From contig CAUBOH010000017.1 in NCBI GenBank assembly GCA_958437495.1, forward strand, positions 1-45,252: DNA of 45,252 nt. The letters are read 5' to 3'. Source of the DNA: an uncultured Collinsella sp. (GTDB lineage: Bacteria; Actinomycetota; Coriobacteriia; Coriobacteriales; Coriobacteriaceae). Of this stretch, positions 34,115-40,922 are shown in pieces. The number at the start of each line of letters is the position of its first letter. The first letter of the stretch is position 1. The position numbers were made by a program, and so were the translations under genes. Under the pieces are notes generated by a model. That model was given only the letters and a program-made list of their open reading frames with translations, was not told the DNA's origin and made no database searches.

Positions 34115-35539
34115 CTAGCACACACCTTCCACAAAGCGGTCGAGCTCAACGAAACGGGAACCCTTAACCAGTACGACATCGTCCTTTTCGAGCGCGGCAC
34201 CCATACGGTCGAGCACCTGCTGATAATCAGCGAACACCTGGATACGGTCCTCGTCCATACCCATCATGCGAGCGGACTCGGCCATGAGGGCAGCGAGCTC
34301 ACCGCCCACGCACACCAGCATATCGAGCTTCTTAGCCGCGGCATAGGCGCCCACAAGCTCGTGCATGCGCGCGGCTTCGTCGCCCATCTCGCCCATCTCG
34401 CCCAAGATCGCCATGCGCGAACCATCGCAGATGAGCGAGCACAGCAGATCGAGACCGGCAGCCATAGACTCGGCGCTGGCGTTATAGGAGTCGTCGATGA
34501 TGCGCGCACCGCTGGCGGCGTGCTTGATCTCCTGGCGGTGACCGGTAATCGTCAGCCCCCTAAAGGCGGCATCGATCTGTTCCGGCGTCACGCCCAGGCG
34601 AATGCCAACTGCGGCTGCCTTTACGGCATTGGGGACAGACTGTGCGCCGGGAATGGCAAGCATGGTCTCGATGCGCTCGCCTGCGCCAAAATCGAGCGTA
34701 AAGACCGGACGGCCCTCGTCGTCGACGTGAATGTCGCGCGCGCAGACCTCGTCATCATCCGAAACGCCGGCGAGCATCACATCAACGCCCGCGGGCGCGG
34801 CAAACGTATCGCGAATGAACGGGGTAAAGTCGTCCTCGCCGCCAAGCACAAGCAGCGGAGAGAAGCCATCGGTGGCACGCATACCCTGGACGATCTCGGA
34901 CTTGGCACGCGCGATATTCTCGCGGCTGCCCAAAATGCCGATATGCGAGGTGCCGATCTTGGTCACGATGGCGAGATTTGGATTGGCGGAACGGGACAGG
35001 CGCTCGATCTCGTGGAAATGGTTCATGCCCATCTCGAGCACCAGGACCTCAGTATCAGCCGGAGCAGAGAGCACCGTGAGTGGCATGCCGATCAAATTGT
35101 TGAAATTGCCTTTGGTAGCCCAGACGCGATAGCGCTTGGAAAGCACCGCGGCGAGCACATCCTTGGTCGTGGTCTTGCCGATCGAGCCGGTAATACCAAT
35201 GACCAGACAGCTAAGCTGCGTGCGATAGGCATGTGCCAGGCGCAGCAAAAATTCTTCTGGATCATCCGTCAGCAGGACGGCACAGTCCTTGTCCTGGGCA
35301 AGTGAAAGCAAGTCGTCATCGGGCTCGCGGGTAAGCACGACCGCGCCGGCACCCGACTCGATAGCCCGAGGAGCAAAATCGTTTCCGTCGACCTTTTCGC
35401 CCGGGAAGGCGACAAAAATCGTCCCTTCCTCAACCTGACGCGAGTCGATAACGCACCCGCGACAAACTCGATCGGTCTGCTCCGTCACGGTTCGGGCCCC
35501 TGTTACGGCCGCGAGGTTGTTGACGGCGATCTCTATCAT
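34115..35539 (-). CDS. murF: UDP-MurNAc-tripeptide--D-alanyl-D-alanine ligase
   Basis: A 474-residue Mur ligase completing the pentapeptide by adding D-Ala-D-Ala. The N-terminal domain has VCRGCVIDSRQVEEGTIFVAFPGEKVDGNDF, the ATP site is GSIGKTTTKDVLAAVL, followed by NFNNLIGMPLTVL and VLEMGMNHFHEIERLS; IIDDSYNASAESM is the C-terminal domain signature. It has a good ribosome site (GGGGGAG) and a 124-base leader holding a TACAAT, a possible -10, but no clear -35. murE, which normally lies just before murF, is missing from this position. Confidence 0.97.
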   Translation of the reverse strand: MIEIAVNNLAAVTGARTVTEQTDRVCRGCVIDSRQVEEGTIFVAFPGEKVDGNDFAPRAIESGAGAVVLTREPDDDLLSLAQDKDCAVLLTDDPEEFLLRLAHAYRTQLSCLVIGITGSIGKTTTKDVLAAVLSKRYRVWATKGNFNNLIGMPLTVLSAPADTEVLVLEMGMNHFHEIERLSRSANPNLAIVTKIGTSHIGILGSRENIARAKSEIVQGMRATDGFSPLLVLGGEDDFTPFIRDTFAAPAGVDVMLAGVSDDDEVCARDIHVDDEGRPVFTLDFGAGERIETMLAIPGAQSVPNAVKAAAVGIRLGVTPEQIDAAFRGLTITGHRQEIKHAASGARIIDDSYNASAESMAAGLDLLCSLICDGSRMAILGEMGEMGDEAARMHELVGAYAAAKKLDMLVCVGGELAALMAESARMMGMDEDRIQVFADYQQVLDRMGAALEKDDVVLVKGSRFVELDRFVEGVC

Positions 35540-35663
35540 TGCAGCTCCCCCATAAACCTAATAATGCTACCGGCGTATTGTATCCCAGCGCCACTCATGC
35601 GTGGTGCAGGGCATGTGAACACCCTCTAGTTTAAACAATGAACGTACCAAATAGGACAACCCC

Positions 35664-37529
35664 CTACTTGGTGCGCGGGATACCCAAAACATCAAGCGCG
35701 TTGGCCATAATGCTCTGAAACGGAACCGCGGCGGCATCCGAGCCGCTCGGCGTGCCGTCGAGCGTGATGTAACACAGCACCTTGGGCGACTGAGCCGGGG
35801 CAAAGCCCATGAAGGAAGACATATAGTTCTCCTTGAGGTAGCCGCCGTTTTCGTCCGCGCGCTCCGCCGTACCGGTCTTGCCCGCCACGTCATAGCCGTC
35901 CACGGCACCGCCCACGCCCGTACCCTCTGACACGACCGTCTGCATGCACGATGTCACCTGGGAGGCGGCATCCTCAGAAATCGCACGCTCGCCTTCGCCC
36001 CAGTCCTTCTCGTCGCCCTTGCTTGACTTATAGAAGTGCGGGGTCATCATCACGCCACCGTTGGCGATACCGCCCACGGCACGTGCGATCTCAATCGGTG
36101 AAACAGACAGCGCCTGGCCAAAGCTCATTGAGCCCAGCGTGGCGCCATCGTACTGGTCTCGTTCCTTGACGATGCCCAGACTTTCACCCGGAAAATCGAC
36201 GCCCGAACTGTGACCGATGCCCCACTTATCCACATAGGCGGCAAAGTCATCCGCACCGATTTTGCGCCCCACCAAGACAAAGCCCACGTTGGACGAGCGG
36301 CGCATCATCTCGCGCACGTCCATGGTCATGGTGTAGTCGCGCTTGTCGGCGTCGGTTACGGTATCGTCGCCCACCTTGATGCTCGCCGGCACCTCAAACG
36401 ACGTGCTCGAGCGTACGGCGCCCACATCGAAGCCGGCGCCGGCAACGAGCGTTTTGAAAACCGAGCCGGGCTCGTAGGCATCGGTGACCAGGCGCAGATT
36501 CATGTCCTCGGTCTTGGCGTTCTCCAGGTCGGTCTGATCGTACGTGGGATACGAGCACGCCGCCAGAATCTCACCGGTCGTGGGGTCCGTCACCAGGGCC
36601 GAGCCGTTCTTTGCCTTGGTCTTCTCGACCGCCTCGGCAAGGGCGTCCTCGGCCGCGCGCTGGATATTGACATCGAGTGTCGTCACGATGTCCACGCCGT
36701 CAACCGCCGCCACCTTTTTATAGGCGCCGCCCGCAATATAGCTACCGTCCCTCGCGCGCTCGCGCACCAGCGAACCGTTCGTTCCGGTCAAAAGCTTGTT
36801 GTACTGCTTCTCGAGGCCCGTCAGGCCATCGTTATCCACATTCACCACGCCCAGCACCTGCGACGCCAGGTTGCCATAAGGGTATACGCGCTTCATGGCC
36901 TGCTCAAAGAGCACGCCAGGCAAATTCTTCTTCTCCAGCGCCGCGGCATCGTCCTCGTCCACCTGGCGTTTGATATACACCCAGGAGCCATCCGACTCAA
37001 CGAGCTCGCGACAGGTCTTTTTATCGATTCCCGTAGCTTTGACCAGCGCCGACACCGTCTTGTCCACGTCCTCGACCAGCTGCGGGTTTACGGCGATATT
37101 GCGGCACTCGACCGACGACGTCAGTACGTTGCCGTTGCGGTCGTAGATCGTACCGCGCTTGGCATAGAGTGTCTGCGCAAGCAGGCGGCGTGCGTCGGCG
37201 CGATCGCGCATCTTATCGGCTTCCACGATTTGATAGTCGGCAAGGCGAAGGACACCCAGGCCCATACCAATCCCGATTATGCCCAAGACGGCATTGCGAC
37301 GGGGCAGCGGCGTGCCCGTGAGCCATTCGGTCGACAAGCCCTTACGCGGCCTGGTGCTATGCATTTGAGGACCATTCGAGCCGCGGAGGCGCGACGCGGG
37401 GTCATTGCCACGGGACGGCCCAGCGTTGTAAGATGGCCGACCCGCTCCTTGATAACCAGAGCGTCCCCGCGAAGAGGGACGCCCAGAACCGCGATTCCCA
37501 TCGGGACCGCGGTGATAGTCATTTGTCAT
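35664..37529 (-). CDS. ftsI: Septal transpeptidase FtsI / class B penicillin-binding protein
   Basis: A 621-residue class B PBP that crosslinks septal peptidoglycan. The cytoplasmic N-terminus (1-78) is Gly/Ser/Arg-rich and strongly basic; a membrane helix follows at about 79-97, then the pedestal domain (about 110-300) and the transpeptidase domain. Active-site motifs are PGSVFKT (nucleophile Ser356, Lys359), RRSSNVG (SxN) and KTGTAE. No PASTA domains are present. It lies 17 bases after the ftsL-like gene, with a weak ribosome site. Works with FtsW; target of beta-lactams. Confidence 0.97.
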   Translation of the reverse strand: MTNDYHRGPDGNRGSGRPSSRGRSGYQGAGRPSYNAGPSRGNDPASRLRGSNGPQMHSTRPRKGLSTEWLTGTPLPRRNAVLGIIGIGMGLGVLRLADYQIVEADKMRDRADARRLLAQTLYAKRGTIYDRNGNVLTSSVECRNIAVNPQLVEDVDKTVSALVKATGIDKKTCRELVESDGSWVYIKRQVDEDDAAALEKKNLPGVLFEQAMKRVYPYGNLASQVLGVVNVDNDGLTGLEKQYNKLLTGTNGSLVRERARDGSYIAGGAYKKVAAVDGVDIVTTLDVNIQRAAEDALAEAVEKTKAKNGSALVTDPTTGEILAACSYPTYDQTDLENAKTEDMNLRLVTDAYEPGSVFKTLVAGAGFDVGAVRSSTSFEVPASIKVGDDTVTDADKRDYTMTMDVREMMRRSSNVGFVLVGRKIGADDFAAYVDKWGIGHSSGVDFPGESLGIVKERDQYDGATLGSMSFGQALSVSPIEIARAVGGIANGGVMMTPHFYKSSKGDEKDWGEGERAISEDAASQVTSCMQTVVSEGTGVGGAVDGYDVAGKTGTAERADENGGYLKENYMSSFMGFAPAQSPKVLCYITLDGTPSGSDAAAVPFQSIMANALDVLGIPRTK

Positions 37530-37546
37530 ACTCAGCTACCGTCTTG

Positions 37547-38017
37547 TTACTGAGCGGTCGCGGTCGCGCTGGCGCCCGCGGCTGCATCCTGCGAAAAATC
37601 AAGTGTAACGCTCTCGCTGGGCTCCACCATGCCATAAGCACCCGCAAGATCGCGAATGCGCGTATCGGCACCATAAACAGAGTGCATGACCTCAAGGTCA
37701 GAGCTCTCATCGGTCGCCTTCTCGAGCGTATTGGTAAGCTCGGCGTTGCTGTTGAGCACCTGGGCTGTAACGCCGGCAAGCGCCACGCGGGCGACGCCAA
37801 TCGTCATGAAGATAGCCGCAATGATGCAAAACGTTTTAAGAACGCTCATGAAAACCGGGCTTACCGCCTGGTTTGCCTGACGGCCCGCGCCCGTGTAGAC
37901 ATCAAAGCGCGGCGTGCGCTGCTCGCGGGGAGCAACGGGGGCCTGCGGTGCCTCACGATAGGCGGGCATGGCGTTCATATCATAGGCGAGTGCTGCGTTT
38001 GAGGTGTTGTAGCCCAT
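37547..38017 (-). CDS. ftsL: FtsL-like divisome membrane protein
   Basis: A 156-residue bitopic protein. A cytoplasmic Pro/Ala-rich segment (1-50) is followed by a membrane helix at about 58-80 (SVLKTFCIIAAIFMTIGVARVAL) and a short heptad-like coiled-coil region (85-125, TAQVLNSNAELTNTLEKATDESSDLEV), then an Ala/Ser/Thr-rich tail. FtsL is poorly conserved, so the assignment rests on topology and position between rsmH and ftsI, where ftsL always lies. FtsL with FtsQ and FtsB activates FtsWI. GGGAGG lies 9 bases before the ATG. Confidence 0.85.
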   Translation of the reverse strand: MGYNTSNAALAYDMNAMPAYREAPQAPVAPREQRTPRFDVYTGAGRQANQAVSPVFMSVLKTFCIIAAIFMTIGVARVALAGVTAQVLNSNAELTNTLEKATDESSDLEVMHSVYGADTRIRDLAGAYGMVEPSESVTLDFSQDAAAGASATATAQ

Positions 38018-38107
38018 GATATGCCGCCTCCCATCCCGAGTACGTTGGTAGTGTGTTTAAGCTTCGTTTATGGTGCGAGCGGGAGGTCCAATATCGCGCG
38101 CGTAACG

Positions 38108-39073
38108 CTACAAGCGCTCCGCCACGCGGATTTTGGCTGATCTCGCCCGAGGATTGCGCGCAACCTCATCGGGTTGGGCAACCAAGGGTTTACGGGTGAT
38201 GACCTTGAGTATCGGCACGTTGCCGCACACGCACACCGGAATCTCCGGCGGACACGTGCACCCCTGGCTCATCTCCTTAAAGTGGTTCTTTACGATACGG
38301 TCCTCGAGTGAGTGGTACGAGATAACGCAGATGCGTCCGCCCGGGTTGAGCCACCTGGTGGCGGCGTCAAGCCCTCGCTCGAGCACATCGAGCTCGTGAT
38401 TGACCTCGATGCGAATGGCCTGGAAACTCTTCTTGGCCGGGTGTCCACCATGCCGACGAGCGGCAGCCGGAATGCCAGCCTTGATGATCTCGACAAATTG
38501 GCCTGTAGTTTCGATCGGTTCCTGCTCGCGACGGCGCACGATCTCGCGCGCAATCTGCGAGGCGAACTTCTCTTCGCCATAGACGCGTAGAATCCGGGCG
38601 AGGTCGTGTTCGTTATAGGTATTGATGACCTCAGCTGCGTTTAAGGTGTTATTACCCGGATCCATCCGCATGTCCAATGGGGCATCCTCGTTATACGAAA
38701 AGCCCCTGCCAGGGATATCGAGTTGCGGTGACGAAACGCCCAAGTCAAACAGGAAGCCATCGACCCCGGGCACCTCGGCCGAGCAAAGCAGCTCGTCCAA
38801 GTCGCCGAAGTTGCCCTTCAGCAGCTGGTGCGGGACGCCGGGAACCTCACGGTCCAGACGGGCGCCAGCGGCCTCGAGGGCCATGTCGTCCTGATCGACG
38901 CCGAGCAAAAGGCCCGTCTCCCCCACCTGCGCGGCCATCTTTACCGAATGACCGGCACCGCCAAGGGTGCAATCGCAGACAACGGAGCCGCTCTTGAGCT
39001 GCAGCGACTCAAGCACTTCGCCGAGCATGACAGGTTCATGCCGATATTCTTGTGTCAAGATCCCACGCTCCAT
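38108..39073 (-). CDS. rsmH: 16S rRNA (cytosine-1402-N4) methyltransferase RsmH
   Basis: A 321-residue SAM-dependent methyltransferase (MraW) that modifies C1402 of 16S rRNA in the decoding centre. The opening RHEPVMLGEVLESL and SAM-binding CDCTLGGAGHS identify it; FDLGVSSPQLD, RGFSYNEDAPLDMRMD, FQAIRIEVNHELDVLERGL and ISYHSLEDRIVKNHF are further signatures. A Cys-rich segment (CTCPPEIPVCVCG) lies near the C-terminus, as usual. It starts 20 bases after the mraZ stop; AAGG sites upstream are weak. Confidence 0.97.
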   Translation of the reverse strand: MERGILTQEYRHEPVMLGEVLESLQLKSGSVVCDCTLGGAGHSVKMAAQVGETGLLLGVDQDDMALEAAGARLDREVPGVPHQLLKGNFGDLDELLCSAEVPGVDGFLFDLGVSSPQLDIPGRGFSYNEDAPLDMRMDPGNNTLNAAEVINTYNEHDLARILRVYGEEKFASQIAREIVRRREQEPIETTGQFVEIIKAGIPAAARRHGGHPAKKSFQAIRIEVNHELDVLERGLDAATRWLNPGGRICVISYHSLEDRIVKNHFKEMSQGCTCPPEIPVCVCGNVPILKVITRKPLVAQPDEVARNPRARSAKIRVAERL

Positions 39074-39093
39074 CCGTTACTCGTGCCTTGCCC

Positions 39094-39528
39094 TTACGAG
39101 AAGAAGAGGTCCAGCAGGGCCTCGTCGTCATCGTCCTCATCGGCCGTAGCGCGGTCCCAAACCTCAAGGTGGTCGTAGTTACCCACAACCGTGACCTCGC
39201 GGTCGAGGTTCGCCTGCTTGCGGAGAGACTCAGAAAGACCGATACGACCGGCGCTGTCCACATCCATCGACGTGGTGCGCTTGTTGATCGCCCTCATGAG
39301 CTTCTGGTCGTTGATGTCACGCGGGTTAAAACCCTCGTGGCCCTCACGACCCGCGAAGAGTCCTTCGACCCACTTATCGAAGGCCTCGGCAGAGAACACG
39401 TACAGAGCATCGACATCCAGGGCTTTGAACACGCGAACGTGCTCTCCAAGCTCCTCGCGAAGGGGTGCAGGCAGGGACAGACGACCTTTTGCATCGAGAT
39501 TGCGCTCGTATGCACCAGTCATTCCCAT
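39094..39528 (-). CDS. mraZ: Transcriptional regulator MraZ
   Basis: A 144-residue protein with two AbrB-like swapped-hairpin domains: GAYERNLDAKGRLSLPAPLREEL (first) and TSMDVDSAGRIGLSESLRKQANLDREVTVVGNYDHLEVW (second), each with the DxxGRxxLP/S-type loop that touches DNA. MraZ forms ring oligomers and binds TGGG(G/A)-type direct repeats in front of its own operon, usually repressing it. The acidic tail (ATADEDDDDEALLDLFFS) is unusual in length. GGGGAGGG lies 5 bases before the ATG at 39528. Matching G-rich repeats lie upstream on its coding strand. Confidence 0.96.
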   Translation of the reverse strand: MGMTGAYERNLDAKGRLSLPAPLREELGEHVRVFKALDVDALYVFSAEAFDKWVEGLFAGREGHEGFNPRDINDQKLMRAINKRTTSMDVDSAGRIGLSESLRKQANLDREVTVVGNYDHLEVWDRATADEDDDDEALLDLFFS

Positions 39529-39566
39529 GTGCGCCCTCCCCTCGGTTACTCAGATGGCACGTACGC

Positions 39567-39616
39567 GGGGAACCACCCCGCCTGTCGACGTCATTAATAA
39601 TATGGGGAACCACCCC
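39567..39616 (-). repeat. Duplicated palindrome GGGGAACCACCCC upstream of mraZ
   Basis: Exact 13-base copies at 39567-39579 and 39604-39616, start to start 37 bases apart. Each has GGGG/CCCC arms around AACCA; the second is extended by AT on both sides. They lie 39 and 76 bases upstream of the mraZ ATG, in the probable leader or promoter. Confidence 0.8.
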
Positions 39617-39630
39617 ATTTTTCAACACCT

Positions 39631-39672
39631 TTCCCCACCCCTTCCCCCACCCCAACCCACCACTCCACCCCC
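39631..39672 (-). promoter_or_regulatory. G-run tract with MraZ-box-like repeats
   Basis: On the minus strand TGGGG or TGGGT units begin the array, read on the plus strand as CCCCA at 39633-39637, 39645-39649, 39650-39654 and CCCA at 39656-39659; 39645 and 39655 are one turn (10 bases) apart, the spacing known for MraZ boxes. Five or more runs of three to five G within 40 bases also satisfy the usual G-quadruplex pattern. Confidence 0.6.
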
Positions 39673-39673
39673 T

Positions 39674-39727
39674 ATATGTTGCAAAACACCCCCGAGCATA
39701 TGTTCGAAAACACAATATGTTGTGTTT
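39674..39727. promoter_or_regulatory. ATATGTT direct repeats, LexA-like box and palindrome
   Basis: ATATGTTGCAAAACAC (39674-39689) and ATATGTTCGAAAACAC (39698-39713) agree in 14 of 16 bases at a 24-base distance. CGAGCATATGTTCG (39693-39706) differs in one base from the Gram-positive LexA box CGAACATATGTTCG. AAACACAATATGTTGTGTTT (39708-39727) has 8-base arms. Overlapping sites suggest a dense control region for the dcw operon. Confidence 0.5.
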
Positions 39728-39771
39728 ACAGCAAAGGCGGAATGCCACCTGTAGCACCCTGCCTTTCAACC

Positions 39772-39788
39772 TCAACCTTCAAGTTGAC
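39772..39788 (-). promoter_or_regulatory. Palindromic operator candidate upstream of mraZ, shared with ftsZ
   Basis: Plus-strand TCAACCTTCAAGTTGAC, 14 of 17 identical to the site upstream of ftsZ at 25242-25258. It lies inside a wider pair CCTCAA (39770-39775) and TTGAGG (39790-39795). The shape resembles operators of MerR-type regulators. It is about 245 bases upstream of the mraZ ATG. Confidence 0.55.
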
Positions 39789-39893
39789 CTTGAGGCGATT
39801 TTTACGTCCCTTTACATGCCGTTCACATCGCCCCCAAACTCCCCCACGCGCGGCGTGCGCAACCCGTCGCGACATTGGCCGGTAGTGCAAAAT

Positions 39894-39956
39894 GGGACGG
39901 ACCCCCGATTGCCAAAACGTGTCCAACAGCACGTTCCAACAATCGAGGGTCCGCCC
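39894..39956. repeat. Long hairpin behind xerD
   Basis: GGGACGGACCCCCGATTG and the following bases (39894-39921) pair with 39930-39956 over most of their length (CGGACCC, CGATTG and AACGTG blocks match; a few mismatches in the middle), around an 8-base loop. It lies 23 bases after the xerD stop. It may end pyrG-xerD transcription, though no U-run follows on the minus strand. Confidence 0.7.
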
Positions 39957-39978
39957 TCGGATAGCATGTAATTGCAAG

Positions 39979-40920
39979 TCAGCGATGTGCCCACGGGTGA
40001 GCCGCCAGGTAGACCTCGGTCAGCTGCGTACGATCGACATGCGTGTAGACCTGCGTGGTCGATATATCGGCATGCCCCAAGATTTCCTGCAGCACGCGCA
40101 GGTCGGCGCCTCCCGCGAGCATGTGGGTGGCAAAGGAGTGGCGCAACGTATGGGGATGGAGGCCCACCAGTCCCACCTGACGACCATAGCGCTCGCATAT
40201 AACGTGAACGCCTTGGCGCGACAGACGACGTCCGTTTTTATTTAAAAAAACCGCCGAGGTCTCGGTTCCGCGAGCATGGGCCGCCAAACGAGAACGTCCA
40301 TTACATATATAGTGTGTCAGGGCACGTGCCGCACTTCCCACCAACGGGGCCAGACGCTCCTTGGAGCCCTTGCCGCGCACGAGGACAAACCCGTCGTCGA
40401 TATGGATGTCGCCCAGATCCAGTCCCACCAGCTCACTCACGCGCAAGCCGCACCCGTAGAGCACTTCCAAAATGGCGTGGTCGCGCAGCCCCATCTCGCC
40501 CTCGGGAAAGTCTTGATCGAGCAGTGCCGAGACATCGTCCACCGATAGGTACTCCGGTAAGCGCTCGGCCTTTTTGGGCAGCCGCAACGCTGCCGTCGGA
40601 TTTTGGGCAACGGCCCCATCTCGCACCAAAAAGGCATGCAGGCCCTTCACGGCCGCAAGCGCACGCTCCACCGAGGCATCAGAATAGCCCCCGTCGCGGC
40701 GCTCGGCGACAAAGTCCTCCACGACCTGACGGGTAACCTCTTCAAAAGACGCAATGCCTGCCCGTTCTAAATAAGCACAGTACGTCGTCAAGTCACGACG
40801 ATAGGCCGCAATCGTGTTGCGTGCCAAGCCCCGCTCGACCGCGAGGTAATCGAGATACTCCCCCGCCGCCACTACGAGCGACGAGGGAGTATTTTCGACA
40901 TATTCCTTATTCGCCGGCAC
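39979..40920 (-). CDS. xerD: Tyrosine recombinase XerD
   Basis: A 313-residue site-specific recombinase; with a XerC partner or alone it should resolve chromosome dimers at dif under FtsK control. The N-terminal SAM-like core-binding domain covers 13-105. The catalytic set is complete: Arg160 (GCGLRVSEL), Lys184 (GKGSKER), His257 and Arg260 (HTLRHSFATH), His283 (LGHADIS) and Tyr292 (QVYTHV). It starts with GTG two bases after the pyrG stop with no clear ribosome site, implying translational coupling. Location beside the dcw cluster and lack of mobile-element neighbours argue for the housekeeping enzyme. XerC versus XerD naming is less certain than the family. Confidence 0.93.
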   Translation of the reverse strand: MPANKEYVENTPSSLVVAAGEYLDYLAVERGLARNTIAAYRRDLTTYCAYLERAGIASFEEVTRQVVEDFVAERRDGGYSDASVERALAAVKGLHAFLVRDGAVAQNPTAALRLPKKAERLPEYLSVDDVSALLDQDFPEGEMGLRDHAILEVLYGCGLRVSELVGLDLGDIHIDDGFVLVRGKGSKERLAPLVGSAARALTHYICNGRSRLAAHARGTETSAVFLNKNGRRLSRQGVHVICERYGRQVGLVGLHPHTLRHSFATHMLAGGADLRVLQEILGHADISTTQVYTHVDRTQLTEVYLAAHPWAHR

Positions 40921-40922
40921 CT

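Larger units (their letters stand above)
39529..39978. other. Regulatory-looking 450-base gap upstream of mraZ
   Basis: No supported gene. From the mraZ end it holds two copies of GGGGAACCACCCC, a 40-base C-rich plus strand (G-runs on the mraZ coding strand), two 16-base direct repeats with a LexA-box-like site, an 8-base-arm palindrome, a palindrome shared with ftsZ, and a long hairpin behind xerD. All but the last probably belong to the promoter region of the dcw operon. I could not fix one -35/-10 pair with confidence. Confidence 0.75.

Noticed and set aside
39979..40920. Tyrosine recombinase as integrase of a mobile element
   Set aside because: It is coupled to pyrG, there is no excisionase or phage gene nearby, and its size and motifs fit housekeeping XerD.
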